From contig NZ_KZ614145.1 in NCBI RefSeq assembly GCF_002884495.1, positions 3,424,423 to 3,488,422 of the forward strand: a stretch of DNA of 64,000 nt, in the 5' to 3' direction. Every line of letters starts with the position of its first letter. The first letter of the stretch is position 1. The position numbers were made by a program, and so were the translations under genes. Shown piece after piece: positions 8,789 to 17,478 of this stretch. This stretch comes from Rummeliibacillus pycnus (GTDB taxonomy: Bacteria > Bacillota > Bacilli > Bacillales_A > Planococcaceae). The notes beneath the pieces were generated by a model, which saw only the letters and a list, made by a program, of their open reading frames with translations, did no database searches and was not told the origin of the DNA.

Positions 8789-8813
8789 GGCTGGCTACTG
8801 GCCAGCCTTTTCC
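8789..8813 (+). terminator. Terminator-like hairpin just before pstC
   Basis: GGCTGGC (8789-8795), loop TACTG, GCCAGCC (8801-8807), then TTTTCC. It sits immediately before the pstC ribosome site. With the preceding hairpin it would lower expression of the permease genes relative to the binding protein. Confidence 0.7.
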
Positions 8814-8833
8814 ATTTGTAAGGTGGTAATAAG

Positions 8834-9736
8834 ATGAAGGGGCAAAAATCTAGAAATTATTTTGTAAGTGAGTATATTGGCAAAACTCTCGTAACAATTT
8901 GTGGGCTTCTAATTGTTATTGTAACACTTTCAATCATTGCTTTTATTTGTGGTAAGGGACTTCAATCATTCTTACATGGTGAAATTTCATTTTGGGATAT
9001 GATTACATCCACAAATTGGAGTCCAAATGATCCGGAGAAAAAATCGTACGGTGCATTGATTTTTATTGTAGGTTCCACTCTAGTATCATTTGGTGCAGCG
9101 ATAATTAGTACGCCAATTGCAATCGGGATTGCTGTATTCAATAATTATATTTCTCCAAAGTTTGGTGCTACATTTGTAAAACCGGTTCTTGAATTGTTCT
9201 TAGGAATTCCTTCAGTTGTATATGGATTTTTGGGCGTTACAATCCTTGTCCCACTTTTACGAAATCAAATGGGCGGAGTAGGCTTTAGTTTACTAGCAGG
9301 TATTATCGTATTAAGTGTTATGATTCTACCTACAATTGCTAGTATTGCTGATGACGCGATTAAAGGTGTCCCATTTGACTTTTTAGAAGCTTCATATGGA
9401 CTAGGTTCTACTCGTTGGCAAGCAATAAGACGCATTATTATTCCTGCGGCAAAAAATGGTATTTTAACTGCTATCGTATTGGGATTAGCTAGAGCATTCG
9501 GTGAAGCATTGGCCGTCCAAATGGTTATTGGGAACACAGTCAAATTACCGGATAGCTTGTACAGTCCAACTTCCACATTAACAGGCATACTTACGATGGA
9601 TATGTCTAATACCCTAAATGGTACTGCGTGGAATGATGCTCTTTGGAGCTTAGCAATGATCCTATTGATCATTTCATTCTTATTTATTTTATTCATTAGA
9701 ATGATTGGTAAGAGGGGTATTCAAAATGAACTATAA
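8834..9736 (+). CDS. pstC: Phosphate ABC transporter permease PstC
   Basis: The 300-residue inner-membrane protein has about six hydrophobic segments and the ABC-permease EAA loop (EASYGLGSTRWQAIRRIIIPAA, near residue 185). LELFLGIPSVVYGFLG is typical of PstC. It pairs with PstA to form the phosphate channel. Its last 11 bases overlap the start of pstA, indicating coupled translation. The ATG follows AAGGTGG. Confidence 0.94.
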   Translation: MKGQKSRNYFVSEYIGKTLVTICGLLIVIVTLSIIAFICGKGLQSFLHGEISFWDMITSTNWSPNDPEKKSYGALIFIVGSTLVSFGAAIISTPIAIGIAVFNNYISPKFGATFVKPVLELFLGIPSVVYGFLGVTILVPLLRNQMGGVGFSLLAGIIVLSVMILPTIASIADDAIKGVPFDFLEASYGLGSTRWQAIRRIIIPAAKNGILTAIVLGLARAFGEALAVQMVIGNTVKLPDSLYSPTSTLTGILTMDMSNTLNGTAWNDALWSLAMILLIISFLFILFIRMIGKRGIQNEL

Positions 9737-10676
9737 AATGAAGAATAACAATCAAGCACGAATCATAAACAATATTTGGACAGCTATTTTTTATGGGATA
9801 GCTATCTTAGTAATAGCGTTATTAGTATTTATAGCTGAAAAAATTATCACAATGGGTTGGGGATTTTGGAACCCTGATTTCCTTTTTGGTCGCCCAAGTA
9901 ACACAATGGCTGGCGGCGGTATAGGACCACAGTTATTCAATTCCTTCTATTTGCTAATCATTTCCTTAATCGTATCGTTCCCATTAGGACTAGGAGCTGG
10001 CATATATCTAGCTGAATATGCTAAAAAAGGAAAATTTATAGACTTTGTTCGACTATGTATTGAAACAATGGCTTCACTACCATCCATTGTCGTGGGTCTT
10101 TTTGGATTACTAGTCTTTGTAACATTTGCACATTGGGGATATACATTAATTGGTGGTGCATTAGTTCTCACAATTTTAAATCTCCCAAACTTAACAAGAA
10201 TATGTGAAATGGCTATTAGTTCAGTTCCAGCAAGCGTGAAAGAAGCGAGTCTTGGATTGGGCGCAACTAAATGGCAAACAATTATAAGAGTATCGATTCC
10301 AACTGCACTTCAAGAGATTATTACCGGGGTCATTTTAACTGCAGGTAGAATATTTGGTGAAGCGGCAGCACTAATTTACACTGCTGGCTTAACTACTCCA
10401 ATGCTTAATACCGCGGCAGATTTTAATAGTCCTGTAAATCCTTTTAATATATTTAGACCGGCAGAGACTTTGGCAGTGCATATTTGGAAGTTGAATTCTG
10501 AAGGTATTGTTCCTGATGCGCGTGAAATCGCAACAAAATCAGCAGCAATATTAATCATTATGGTGTTCGTATTTAATATAGCAGCTCGCTTAATTGCCAA
10601 GATTTTAGATAAACACTTTAAAGGTTCTGTAGGCGGGAAACAGAAAAAAGTAAAAAATAAGTTAAAAGCAAGCTAA
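9726..10676 (+). CDS. pstA: Phosphate ABC transporter permease PstA
   Basis: The protein has 316 residues when started at the ATG at 9726, which has AGAGGGG eight bases upstream; an in-frame TTG lies 21 bp earlier but has no ribosome site. About six membrane segments, IETMASLPSIVVGLFGL and the EAA loop EASLGLGATKWQTI identify PstA. The next gene is a chemoreceptor beyond a terminator, so the ATPase gene pstB, normally next, is not in this window. Confidence 0.93.
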   Translation: MNYKMKNNNQARIINNIWTAIFYGIAILVIALLVFIAEKIITMGWGFWNPDFLFGRPSNTMAGGGIGPQLFNSFYLLIISLIVSFPLGLGAGIYLAEYAKKGKFIDFVRLCIETMASLPSIVVGLFGLLVFVTFAHWGYTLIGGALVLTILNLPNLTRICEMAISSVPASVKEASLGLGATKWQTIIRVSIPTALQEIITGVILTAGRIFGEAAALIYTAGLTTPMLNTAADFNSPVNPFNIFRPAETLAVHIWKLNSEGIVPDAREIATKSAAILIIMVFVFNIAARLIAKILDKHFKGSVGGKQKKVKNKLKAS

Positions 10677-10722
10677 TAAATTGATTTGATCAAATGATAC
10701 AAACACATTAAATATACTTTAC

Positions 10723-10771
10723 TAGACTGCTGAACTTCCGATTTGTTCGGAGGTAAGGTAGTCTAATTTTT
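10723..10771 (+). terminator. Terminator of the pst operon
   Basis: TAGACT ... CTTCCGA, a short loop, TCGGAGG ... AGTCTA, then ATTTTT. The hairpin is imperfect but long, and it closes pstSCA. Confidence 0.75.
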
Positions 10772-10949
10772 AAATCTATATCAAATAATGTTGGTATCAG
10801 AACCAATTAAATTACATAAAAGTTTTTAAGATGAATAATACGCAAGAGGTTGTAATAATTTTTTTATTTGAATCAATTTAGTAAATACCTTTCCATTAAA
10901 GCTTTATTGAAAGAAATGAAATTGACTAATAAAAGAGGGAATTGAATCC

Positions 10950-12605
10950 ATGTCAAGAAAAAATAAAGTAAGTTTTCGGACAATGTTGATGGCTCCAATT
11001 ATTTTAATCATTATTTTATCCTCTGCTATTATTGCATATGTAAGTTATGATAAAAACAAGAAAGTCATTATTCATTCTGTTGAACAGCAAATGCTCTCTT
11101 CTGCAGAGGTACTAAATCAAAAAATCACCATGTTAAAAGCTACCACTACAAAAGAACAGTTTGATCATAAATTATCCTATGCGCTAACTCAAACTAGAAA
11201 TAGCTTTAAATCATCAGCATTAATACCCATGCAATTTAAAATAACAAATGAAGGAAAGGTAGAGTCATTTAATGAATTTAAGAGTAATATTCCGAAAATT
11301 CCAAATGATTTCATCGAAAAACTCTACCAACAAAAGAATGGCATTGTACATAATAACGGAGTCACTTATGCTCTGTCATATCAAATGGAACTAGGTGGAT
11401 CAGTATATGTAATTGCATTATACGATAAAGATTACTTAAAGCCTGTATACAATTATCGGAATTTATTGGTTAGTATGACGCTTCTTACTGTACTAATTGC
11501 CAGCCTAATAGGATTTTTTATGATAAGTAAAGTGACCAAACCGGTTCTTTCTTTAAAAAAATTAATGGATAAAGTTTCTGAAGGTGATTTACAAACAAGA
11601 ATAAAAATTGGTCAATCCAGTAAAGAAATCTATTCATTATCGATAGGTTTTAACCAGATGGTCGATCGTCTTCAATCATTAATGTCTCATTTAGAATTGA
11701 GTGCGAAACAGGTAACTCAATCATCTGACAGACTAAAAATAACATCTTCAGAATCTAGGCAGGCTATAGAACAAATATCATTGGCAATAGAAGAAGTAGC
11801 AGGGGGAACAGAAGTACAAGTAGATTCTGCTACACTAGCTGCAAAACAGGTTTCTGATATCTCAATTGGCATGAATCATGCTGGTCAAAGCATTCATAGT
11901 GTCGAAAATTCAGTTAATAAGGCTTTAACAATAGCAAATTCAGGGAATAAACTAGTTAATAATACAGTTGAACAAATATCACTAGTTGAAAAAACTGTTG
12001 AAAACACAGCTGTAATGCTTGAATCATTACAGTTAAAATCAAAGGATATCGATCAAATACTAAATTTAATAAGCGAAATATCCACCCTAACGAATCTTCT
12101 TTCTTTAAACGCAACGATTGAAGCGGCACGCGCAGGAGAACATGGGAAGGGATTTGCTGTTGTTGCACAAGAGGTTAGAAAACTATCAGATCAATCAGAG
12201 CAAGCAGTCATGCAAATTAAAGAAATAACAGATAAAATTAGAAAAGAAACAGATGAAGTCGCTCTATCGATGAATCAAGGATTAAAGGTATTAAAAGAAG
12301 GAATTATTATGGTAAATCAAACAGAAGAATCTTTTGGAGATATTGTAAAAGCTGTTAGAAATGCCACAGATGAAACGAAGGACGTTTCTACTATTGTAGA
12401 TGACGTTAATATAAAAACTAAAAATATGGTAAATCGTATGGAGCAAATATCTTCAATTTCTGGACAATTGGCCGGAACTATGCAACATATTTCGGCTGTT
12501 ACAGAAGAACAACAAGCATCTATGGATAATGTTTCAGATGAGTCGGTTGCTCTAAACAATTTAGCGAAAGAATTGGAAAATATAATAACTAATTTTAAAG
12601 TGTAA
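10950..12605 (+). CDS. Methyl-accepting chemotaxis protein
   Basis: The 551-residue receptor has the classical layout: membrane segment 1 (about residues 12-31), an extracytoplasmic sensor of about 140 residues, membrane segment 2 (about 173-195), HAMP linker (about 196-248) and a long coiled coil. Its tip carries the near-invariant [20 protein letters not shown], which binds CheA/CheW. The sensor domain is small and not assigned to a family, so the ligand is unknown. It stands alone, downstream of pst but behind a terminator, so co-regulation is not implied. Confidence 0.93.
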   Translation: MSRKNKVSFRTMLMAPIILIIILSSAIIAYVSYDKNKKVIIHSVEQQMLSSAEVLNQKITMLKATTTKEQFDHKLSYALTQTRNSFKSSALIPMQFKITNEGKVESFNEFKSNIPKIPNDFIEKLYQQKNGIVHNNGVTYALSYQMELGGSVYVIALYDKDYLKPVYNYRNLLVSMTLLTVLIASLIGFFMISKVTKPVLSLKKLMDKVSEGDLQTRIKIGQSSKEIYSLSIGFNQMVDRLQSLMSHLELSAKQVTQSSDRLKITSSESRQAIEQISLAIEEVAGGTEVQVDSATLAAKQVSDISIGMNHAGQSIHSVENSVNKALTIANSGNKLVNNTVEQISLVEKTVENTAVMLESLQLKSKDIDQILNLISEISTLTNLLSLNATIEAARAGEHGKGFAVVAQEVRKLSDQSEQAVMQIKEITDKIRKETDEVALSMNQGLKVLKEGIIMVNQTEESFGDIVKAVRNATDETKDVSTIVDDVNIKTKNMVNRMEQISSISGQLAGTMQHISAVTEEQQASMDNVSDESVALNNLAKELENIITNFKV

Positions 12606-12642
12606 TTTAATCTTTTTACCTAATAGATATAACTTTGTGATG

Positions 12643-12667
12643 CCCAATCGAAGGATTGGGTTTTTTT
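12643..12667 (+). terminator. Terminator after the chemoreceptor gene
   Basis: CCCAATC, loop gaag, GATTGGG and seven T residues: a textbook intrinsic terminator. Confidence 0.92.
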
Positions 12668-12739
12668 ATAGAGAAAACCGAGAAAAGAGAAAATTCCCCG
12701 TGTAGACATGTAACATGCACGAGGAATAGGTAAGAAAAG

Positions 12740-12880
12740 CGCCCCTGATGGAAGTATCATTTTACCCCCATTATTAACGGGCAAGTGTGTATATAAGGAG
12801 GGAAAAACTGCCCGAAAAAGCCGATTGGTTCAACTAACCATCAGTGGGGAAAAGCCCCCCTCTGATGGAAGTTTCACTTT
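12740..12880 (+). repeat. Dispersed hairpin repeat, copy B (after dapA)
   Basis: The stretch contains CCCCTGATGGAAGTATCAT, GGGAAAAACTGCCCG, GCCGATTGGTTCAACTAACC and the hairpin CCATCAgtGGGGaaaagCCCC...TGATGG. Its reverse complement matches copy A in the pst operon over more than 45 bp with a few differences. It abuts the dapA stop codon and may act as the dapA terminator. Confidence 0.65.
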
Positions 12881-13772
12881 ATGAAATAACTTCTTCTTTT
12901 ACTTTCACTACTCGCAATACTTCTTGTAATGCATTTATTTCGTTATCGTTTAATGGGATAATTGGTAAACGAACGCCGCCGACAGGAATACCTTTGAGAT
13001 TTAATGCAGCTTTGACAGGTGATGGATTTGGTGCTGCAAATAGTCCATTGAATATTGGAAGGTATCGACGATGATCTTGTGCAGCTTCTTGTGTATTACC
13101 ATTTTTGAATTTTGTAATCATTGCTTGCATTTCATTTCCAATAATATGGGAAGCCACGGAGATTACACCTGTAGCACCAATAGATAATGCCGGTAATGTT
13201 AGGCTATCCTCGCCAGTGTAAACTGAAAATTCTTCAGGTGTTTGGCTAATTGTTTCAGCCATCGCATCTAAATTACCACTTGCATCTTTAATCGCTACGA
13301 TATTTGGAATTTGTGCTAATCGAACGACTGTTTCAACTGCCATATTGATGACACTTCGACCTGGGATATTGTAAAGTACAATTGGCAGTGTTGTTGCTTC
13401 AGCAATTGTTTTAAAGTGTTGATATAATCCTTCTTGGGAAGGTTTGTTATAATATGGGACTACGAGCATAATACCATCCACGCCTGTATCCTCTGCAAGT
13501 TTAGTTAAGTTCACAGAAGCTCTTGTATTGTTTGAGCCGGTACCAGCTATAACAGGAACTCTTCCAGCAACAGTGTCTACTACAAATTTAAATAATTCTA
13601 CTTTTTCTTCTGTTGATAACGTAGGAGATTCTCCAGTTGTACCTGCAACTACTAAACCGTCTGTTCCATTAGCGATTAAATAATTGATTAAGTTTTTAGT
13701 AGCTGGGAAATCAATTTCTCCATTTTGATCAAATGGTGTCACCATAGCAGTTAAAATTTGTCCAAAATTCAT
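12879..13772 (-). CDS. dapA: 4-hydroxy-tetrahydrodipicolinate synthase DapA
   Basis: The 297-residue TIM-barrel enzyme condenses pyruvate with aspartate semialdehyde, the committed step to lysine, diaminopimelate and spore dipicolinate. The Schiff-base lysine is in AIKDASG (Lys162), the catalytic tyrosine in VLYNIPGR (Tyr134), and the threonine pair in GTTGESP (Thr45/46). The gene is monocistronic on the minus strand, and a lysine riboswitch with a terminator lies between its promoter and its start, so high lysine should switch it off. Confidence 0.96.
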   Translation of the reverse strand: MNFGQILTAMVTPFDQNGEIDFPATKNLINYLIANGTDGLVVAGTTGESPTLSTEEKVELFKFVVDTVAGRVPVIAGTGSNNTRASVNLTKLAEDTGVDGIMLVVPYYNKPSQEGLYQHFKTIAEATTLPIVLYNIPGRSVINMAVETVVRLAQIPNIVAIKDASGNLDAMAETISQTPEEFSVYTGEDSLTLPALSIGATGVISVASHIIGNEMQAMITKFKNGNTQEAAQDHRRYLPIFNGLFAAPNPSPVKAALNLKGIPVGGVRLPIIPLNDNEINALQEVLRVVKVKEEVIS

Positions 13773-13842
13773 TACTTCTCCACATCCTTAATTATTTTAT
13801 ATAAATAAAATAGAGGGAGAAGGGCAATTAGTAAGATAACGC

Positions 13843-13872
13843 AAAAAAGCAACAACGAGGCTACGTTGTTGC
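13843..13872 (-). terminator. Riboswitch expression-platform terminator for dapA
   Basis: On the minus strand GCAACAACG, loop, CGTTGTTGC, then TTTTTTGCG. It lies between the lysine aptamer and dapA, where a ligand-dependent terminator is expected. Confidence 0.88.
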
Positions 13873-13894
13873 AGTAGAAACAGGATCATTTCTG

Positions 13895-14072
13895 TGCGTA
13901 TGATAGCCCTCCATATAGTTTCCTACATGACAGTTCTGTATTTATTCAACAACAGAACCAGCTTCGAGAAAAATGAGATTCTCTCCACTTCGGCAAATCC
14001 CCCTTTCCACAAATCTCAACGGACCTCATTATCCTCCAAGTGTGTACTAATGGTTTTTGCGCCTCTATCCTT
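13895..14072 (-). promoter_or_regulatory. Lysine riboswitch (L box)
   Basis: Read on the minus strand, the leader contains the conserved L-box blocks in order: AGAGGCGC, AGTA, GGAGGATAATGAGG, AAAGGGGGATTTGCCGAAGT, GCTGGTTCTGTTGTTGAATA, ACAGAACTGTCAT and GGAGGGCTATC. Order and spacing match the Bacillus lysC aptamer. A terminator follows, so lysine binding should stop transcription before dapA. Confidence 0.93.
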
Positions 14073-14115
14073 ACTTCAAAGAAATATTGAAATAAGTGAA
14101 TATTTAATTATTGGA

Positions 14116-14144
14116 ATAATACCATTTTTTTTATAGGATTGCAA
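14116..14144 (-). promoter_or_regulatory. SigA-type promoter for the riboswitch-dapA transcript
   Basis: On the minus strand TTGCAA (14139-14144), 17 bp, TATTAT (14116-14121). It is about 45 bp upstream of the first conserved L-box element. Confidence 0.65.
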
Positions 14145-14246
14145 TGACTTAAGTGAAAGTTGTATAGGAAATGGATAAAAATTGATTAACTAACGAATTA
14201 TAGATTTTCTATCGGATATAATTTATTTAGGAAGGAGGATATCTGA

Positions 14247-14381
14247 ATGAGGAAAATAGTTAATGACTTTGCTGGAGCGATATATGATTCTATTAAATGT
14301 TTCATAAGAAGCTTTGCTTATTTTATGAGGTTTAGTATTCCAATTTATATATTTGTTTGGTTCATAAAATTTTTCACATAA
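14247..14381 (+). CDS. 44-residue membrane peptide
   Basis: ATG at 14247 is preceded at eight bases by a near-ideal GAAGGAGG site. The frame encodes 44 residues to TAA at 14379. The N-terminal half is mildly basic (MRKIVNDFAGAIYDSIKCF), and the C-terminal half is strongly hydrophobic and aromatic (FAYFMRFSIPIYIFVWFIKF), enough for one membrane span. I do not recognise the family. The ribosome site argues that it is translated. It precedes the NUDIX gene by 69 bp on the same strand and may share its transcript. Confidence 0.6.
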   Translation: MRKIVNDFAGAIYDSIKCFIRSFAYFMRFSIPIYIFVWFIKFFT

Positions 14382-14450
14382 CCTTTTAGGGTTTCAAACT
14401 ATGATTGCTTGATTGATCATCAGTATATGTATTTAAATAGGAGGCATAAA

Positions 14451-15011
14451 ATGACAAGAGGCGAAAACGAAGATGAATTATGGGACATATATGATAAAGA
14501 GCGAAAATTAACAGGTAGAATACATAGAAGAGGGGATAAATTGGCTGAAGGAGATTATCATCTAGTCGTTCATGTCTGTATTTTTAATAGCAAAAATCAG
14601 CTATTGATTCAACAGAGACAACCATGGAAGAAAGGTTGGCCAGATATGTGGGATCTAACTGTTGGAGGATCTGCAGTAGCAGGAGATAGCAGTACCACAG
14701 CAGCAGAAAGAGAAGTAAAAGAAGAAATAGGGCTAGATATTGATTTAACAAATGAAAGACCGCGATTTACGATCAATTTTCCAAATGGATTTGATGATTA
14801 TTATTTGATTACCAACGATGTGGATTTAGAAGAATTACATTTACAGGAAGATGAAGTGCAAGCTGTAAAATGGGTAGATAAAGAGGAACTATTGCAAATG
14901 GTTGAGAATGGTGAGATGATTCCTTATTATTTTCTGAATACTATTTTTGAGTTGAAAAATTTCTGGGGGTGCTGGGATCCTTCAGCAAAGAGTTATATTC
15001 TGAAACGATAG
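14451..15011 (+). CDS. NUDIX hydrolase
   Basis: The protein has 186 residues from the ATG at 14451, which has AGGAGG eight bases upstream; the open frame also runs 42 bp further upstream from a TTG. The NUDIX box is GSAVAGDSSTTAAEREVKEE, with REVKEEIG intact and Asp in place of the usual first Glu. The N-terminal ELWDIYDKERKLTGRIHRRG and overall form resemble the isopentenyl-diphosphate-isomerase-like YfcD group. It should hydrolyse a nucleoside diphosphate derivative; the substrate is unknown. Confidence 0.85.
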   Translation: MTRGENEDELWDIYDKERKLTGRIHRRGDKLAEGDYHLVVHVCIFNSKNQLLIQQRQPWKKGWPDMWDLTVGGSAVAGDSSTTAAEREVKEEIGLDIDLTNERPRFTINFPNGFDDYYLITNDVDLEELHLQEDEVQAVKWVDKEELLQMVENGEMIPYYFLNTIFELKNFWGCWDPSAKSYILKR

Positions 15012-15099
15012 GGAAAATTCTATAAAACGATAAGAAGAAAAGTTTCCTTTATAATGGAAGTAATTCTATACATGATCCATTTATGAGAGGAAGAGGCAA

Positions 15100-15642
15100 T
15101 TGTCGATCATTTACGAAGTTATTTCTGAAGATGCAATAAGTTACATCAAAGATCTATGTAATGAATTAATGGCGTATCAACAGTCTAAAGCAACTGTTCA
15201 TCCTGAGTTGTTTGATAACATGAATTTTGAAACGAGAATGATTCCTTCAGTCAAGAGTGCTAAGAATAACTACATTATTGTAGCCAAAGATGGTAATGAA
15301 ATTGTTGGGTATGCATATAGTAATATTTCACCGAAGGAAACGTATTCCAATGATTTTGCCACTTTAAATTGCGATGCTTTCTTTGACTTTGAATCAGTAA
15401 AAAATAATAATGTAGGCAGTCTTTCACAATTTTACATTAAAGATGGTTATCGTAGGTTGGGCATAGGGTCTGTTTTGTTCAAAAAGTCGATGGATTGGCT
15501 GAATACATTTGAGCATATAAGTGATATTTTTATATTCGTGTCAGAAGGAAATGATCAGGCTTTGAAATTTTATCAAAGAAAAGGCTTTAATATCAGTCAT
15601 CAGATTTTAGATGGGTTTATCACAGTACTAAGAAATACTTAA
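15100..15642 (+). CDS. GNAT family N-acetyltransferase
   Basis: The 180-residue protein carries the acetyl-CoA pyrophosphate loop YRRLGIGSVLF (about residues 119-129), preceded by an LSQFYIKDGY strand and followed by NDQALKFYQRKGF, the usual GNAT C-terminal motif. The start is TTG at 15100, with GAGAGG nine bases upstream; no ATG fits the homology better. The substrate is unknown. A terminator follows, so it is separate from the radical SAM unit. Confidence 0.82.
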   Translation: MSIIYEVISEDAISYIKDLCNELMAYQQSKATVHPELFDNMNFETRMIPSVKSAKNNYIIVAKDGNEIVGYAYSNISPKETYSNDFATLNCDAFFDFESVKNNNVGSLSQFYIKDGYRRLGIGSVLFKKSMDWLNTFEHISDIFIFVSEGNDQALKFYQRKGFNISHQILDGFITVLRNT

Positions 15643-15667
15643 ACTACATTTAGCAAAACTTTTGTAA

Positions 15668-15705
15668 AACAGATACAATAGTGAAAAGTATTGTAGCTGT
15701 TTTTT
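15668..15705 (+). terminator. Terminator after the GNAT gene
   Basis: AACAGaTACAATA, loop gtgaaaag, TATTGTAgCTGTT, then a T run. It isolates the following radical SAM unit. Confidence 0.8.
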
Positions 15706-15783
15706 GATATATGTTTAATGGATCATAAAATAAATGATTACATATTGCCTTATTCCTTATACATATCACAGTACCATGTGACC

Positions 15784-15813
15784 TTGCGAGATATTTTTAT
15801 AGTATGGTATTAT
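15784..15813 (+). promoter_or_regulatory. Candidate promoter for the radical SAM unit
   Basis: TTGCGA (15784-15789), 18-bp spacer, TATTAT (15808-15813). This leaves an untranslated leader of about 195 nt before the TTG start at 16019, in which I see no convincing reading frame. Confidence 0.4.
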
Positions 15814-16018
15814 AAATTGCTCCAACTATTTTTAGGAGTCGTTTCTACGTATACTATTCATTTTTATTTAATTCAACTATAGAAGTTAGTTTTAAAGTTA
15901 GAATTGAACGTTTTAAGATTACTATATTGATATTTTTTTATAGAAGAAATATGATGATTGTTGGGAATAGAAATGAAATTAAAAGAATAGAAATGAGTAA
16001 AAGGGAGGTTTATGAATT

Positions 16019-17359
16019 TTGGAGAATAAAAATAATTATGTTCCATCAAAGTTTAATGCCTTATCTAAAACGGATGATGGAGGCGTCATTTTATACAATA
16101 GTTATACAGGCGCCATTGTTGATTTTTCAGAAGAAGAAAAAGCAGAAGTCATGGGTTCTTTAAAGAGAACGGGGACAGCTGCATTAGATAGTGATGTAAA
16201 AAAAGCTATGTTTGATAATGGTTTTATTGTTCCCGATAATGTAGATGAGAAGAGACGAGCAGAATATTTGCACCAATCTATGCACCGTACAGATATGTTG
16301 CACCTGATCCTTATGACAACAGAACAATGTAATTTCCGTTGTACGTATTGCTATGAAACATTTGCACGTGGCAAAATGACAGACGAAACAAAAAGTGGTG
16401 TAAAAGCATTAGTAAAAGAACGAGCTACTACTCTAAATAATTTACATATTAGCTGGTTCGGTGGTGAACCATTACTTGAATTAGGAATCATCGAAGAATT
16501 GTCTAATTCATTTATGGCAGAAGCAAAAGAAAATAAAATCGATTATTCTGCTGACATTGTAACAAATGGATTCTTTTTAACAAGAGAAGTTTTTGAAAAA
16601 TTATTATCTTGGGAAGTACGTCAATATATGGTGACAATTGATGGTGTTCAAGCAGTACACGACAGTCGTAGACATATGGCAGGCGGTCAAGGAACATTTG
16701 AACGAATTATTGAAAATCTAAAAGCTGTTAAAGAAAGTACTGGTCAGTTTGATATGACAATTCGTGTCAACTTCGATGAAGACAATTTACAAGAAACTGG
16801 CGAATTAATTGATTTCTTAAAAGAACACTTTGCTGATGATAAGCGCTTTGGCGTATTCTTCCGTCCTGTTGGTAGATGGGGTGGAGAACATAATGATGAA
16901 ATTCCTACATGTACACACATTACAGCTAATAAAAAAATCTGGGAATTCACAGAAACAGCTATGGATAAAGGCATTAGTATGAGTAATATGGTTACAGGCT
17001 CTTTAATGCCAACTGCATCTGTATGCTATGCTGCTAAACCAAATGCTATGGTTATTGGCTCAAATGGTCAATTATACAAATGTACAACTGTTTTAGATGA
17101 AGAAGTAAATAAAGTTGGCCATATCCATGCTGATGGTACTATGGATCTTGATTATGATAAGATCGCTTCTTGGGTAATGTCTGGGGAAGAAACAGACTCT
17201 GTTTGCCAATCATGCTTCTACCGTCCTGCGTGTCAAGGAAATCACTGCCCATGGTATCGTGTAGTATCTGGAGAAAGACCTTGTCCATCTGAAAAGAAAA
17301 ATATTAAAAAAGTATTAAATCTTGTTTGGAGAAATAGCTTACAAAAAGAAAAAGTGTAA
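16019..17359 (+). CDS. Radical SAM/SPASM peptide maturase
   Basis: This 446-residue enzyme has three parts. Residues 1-90 (NSYTGAIVDFSEEE ... MFDNGFIV) resemble PqqD-like precursor-recognition domains. The radical SAM core follows, with CNFRCTYC (Cys104, 108, 111) binding the SAM-cleaving [4Fe-4S] cluster and WFGGEPLL. The C-terminal SPASM domain has Cys336-x13-Gly-x4-Cys355 and Cys396, 399, 405, 410 and 422, ligands for auxiliary clusters. SPASM enzymes of this size usually modify ribosomal peptides. The start is TTG with GGGAGG ten bases upstream. It is followed 119 bp later by a 28-codon peptide gene, the likely substrate. A sulfatase maturase is less likely, as no sulfatase is near. Confidence 0.88.
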   Translation: MENKNNYVPSKFNALSKTDDGGVILYNSYTGAIVDFSEEEKAEVMGSLKRTGTAALDSDVKKAMFDNGFIVPDNVDEKRRAEYLHQSMHRTDMLHLILMTTEQCNFRCTYCYETFARGKMTDETKSGVKALVKERATTLNNLHISWFGGEPLLELGIIEELSNSFMAEAKENKIDYSADIVTNGFFLTREVFEKLLSWEVRQYMVTIDGVQAVHDSRRHMAGGQGTFERIIENLKAVKESTGQFDMTIRVNFDEDNLQETGELIDFLKEHFADDKRFGVFFRPVGRWGGEHNDEIPTCTHITANKKIWEFTETAMDKGISMSNMVTGSLMPTASVCYAAKPNAMVIGSNGQLYKCTTVLDEEVNKVGHIHADGTMDLDYDKIASWVMSGEETDSVCQSCFYRPACQGNHCPWYRVVSGERPCPSEKKNIKKVLNLVWRNSLQKEKV

Positions 17360-17478
17360 TAAGACGCTATGAAATAGTAGAGAGCTTCTCTAAATCATCG
17401 TATTAGTGCTAATATTATAGATAGCTGTTGTATTTTTCAGCATAAAATTAATAATTGGAAAGAAAGGGGGTGAGATGA

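Noticed and set aside
9705-9725. Upstream TTG start for pstA
   Set aside because: No ribosome site; the ATG at 9726 has AGAGGGG at correct spacing.
12844-13074. 76-codon plus-strand frame
   Set aside because: Antisense to the end of dapA and the hairpin repeat.
13894-14136. 80-codon plus-strand frame
   Set aside because: It is the complement of the lysine riboswitch leader; RNA conservation explains the sequence.
15927-16163. 78-codon frame overlapping the radical SAM start
   Set aside because: It lies in another frame over the enzyme's start, lacks a ribosome site and has unnatural composition; the TTG at 16019 with GGGAGG is better.
16019-17359. Sulfatase-maturase (anSME) identity for the radical SAM enzyme
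   Set aside because: No sulfatase nearby, and the N-terminal PqqD-like region and adjacent short peptide point to a peptide maturase.
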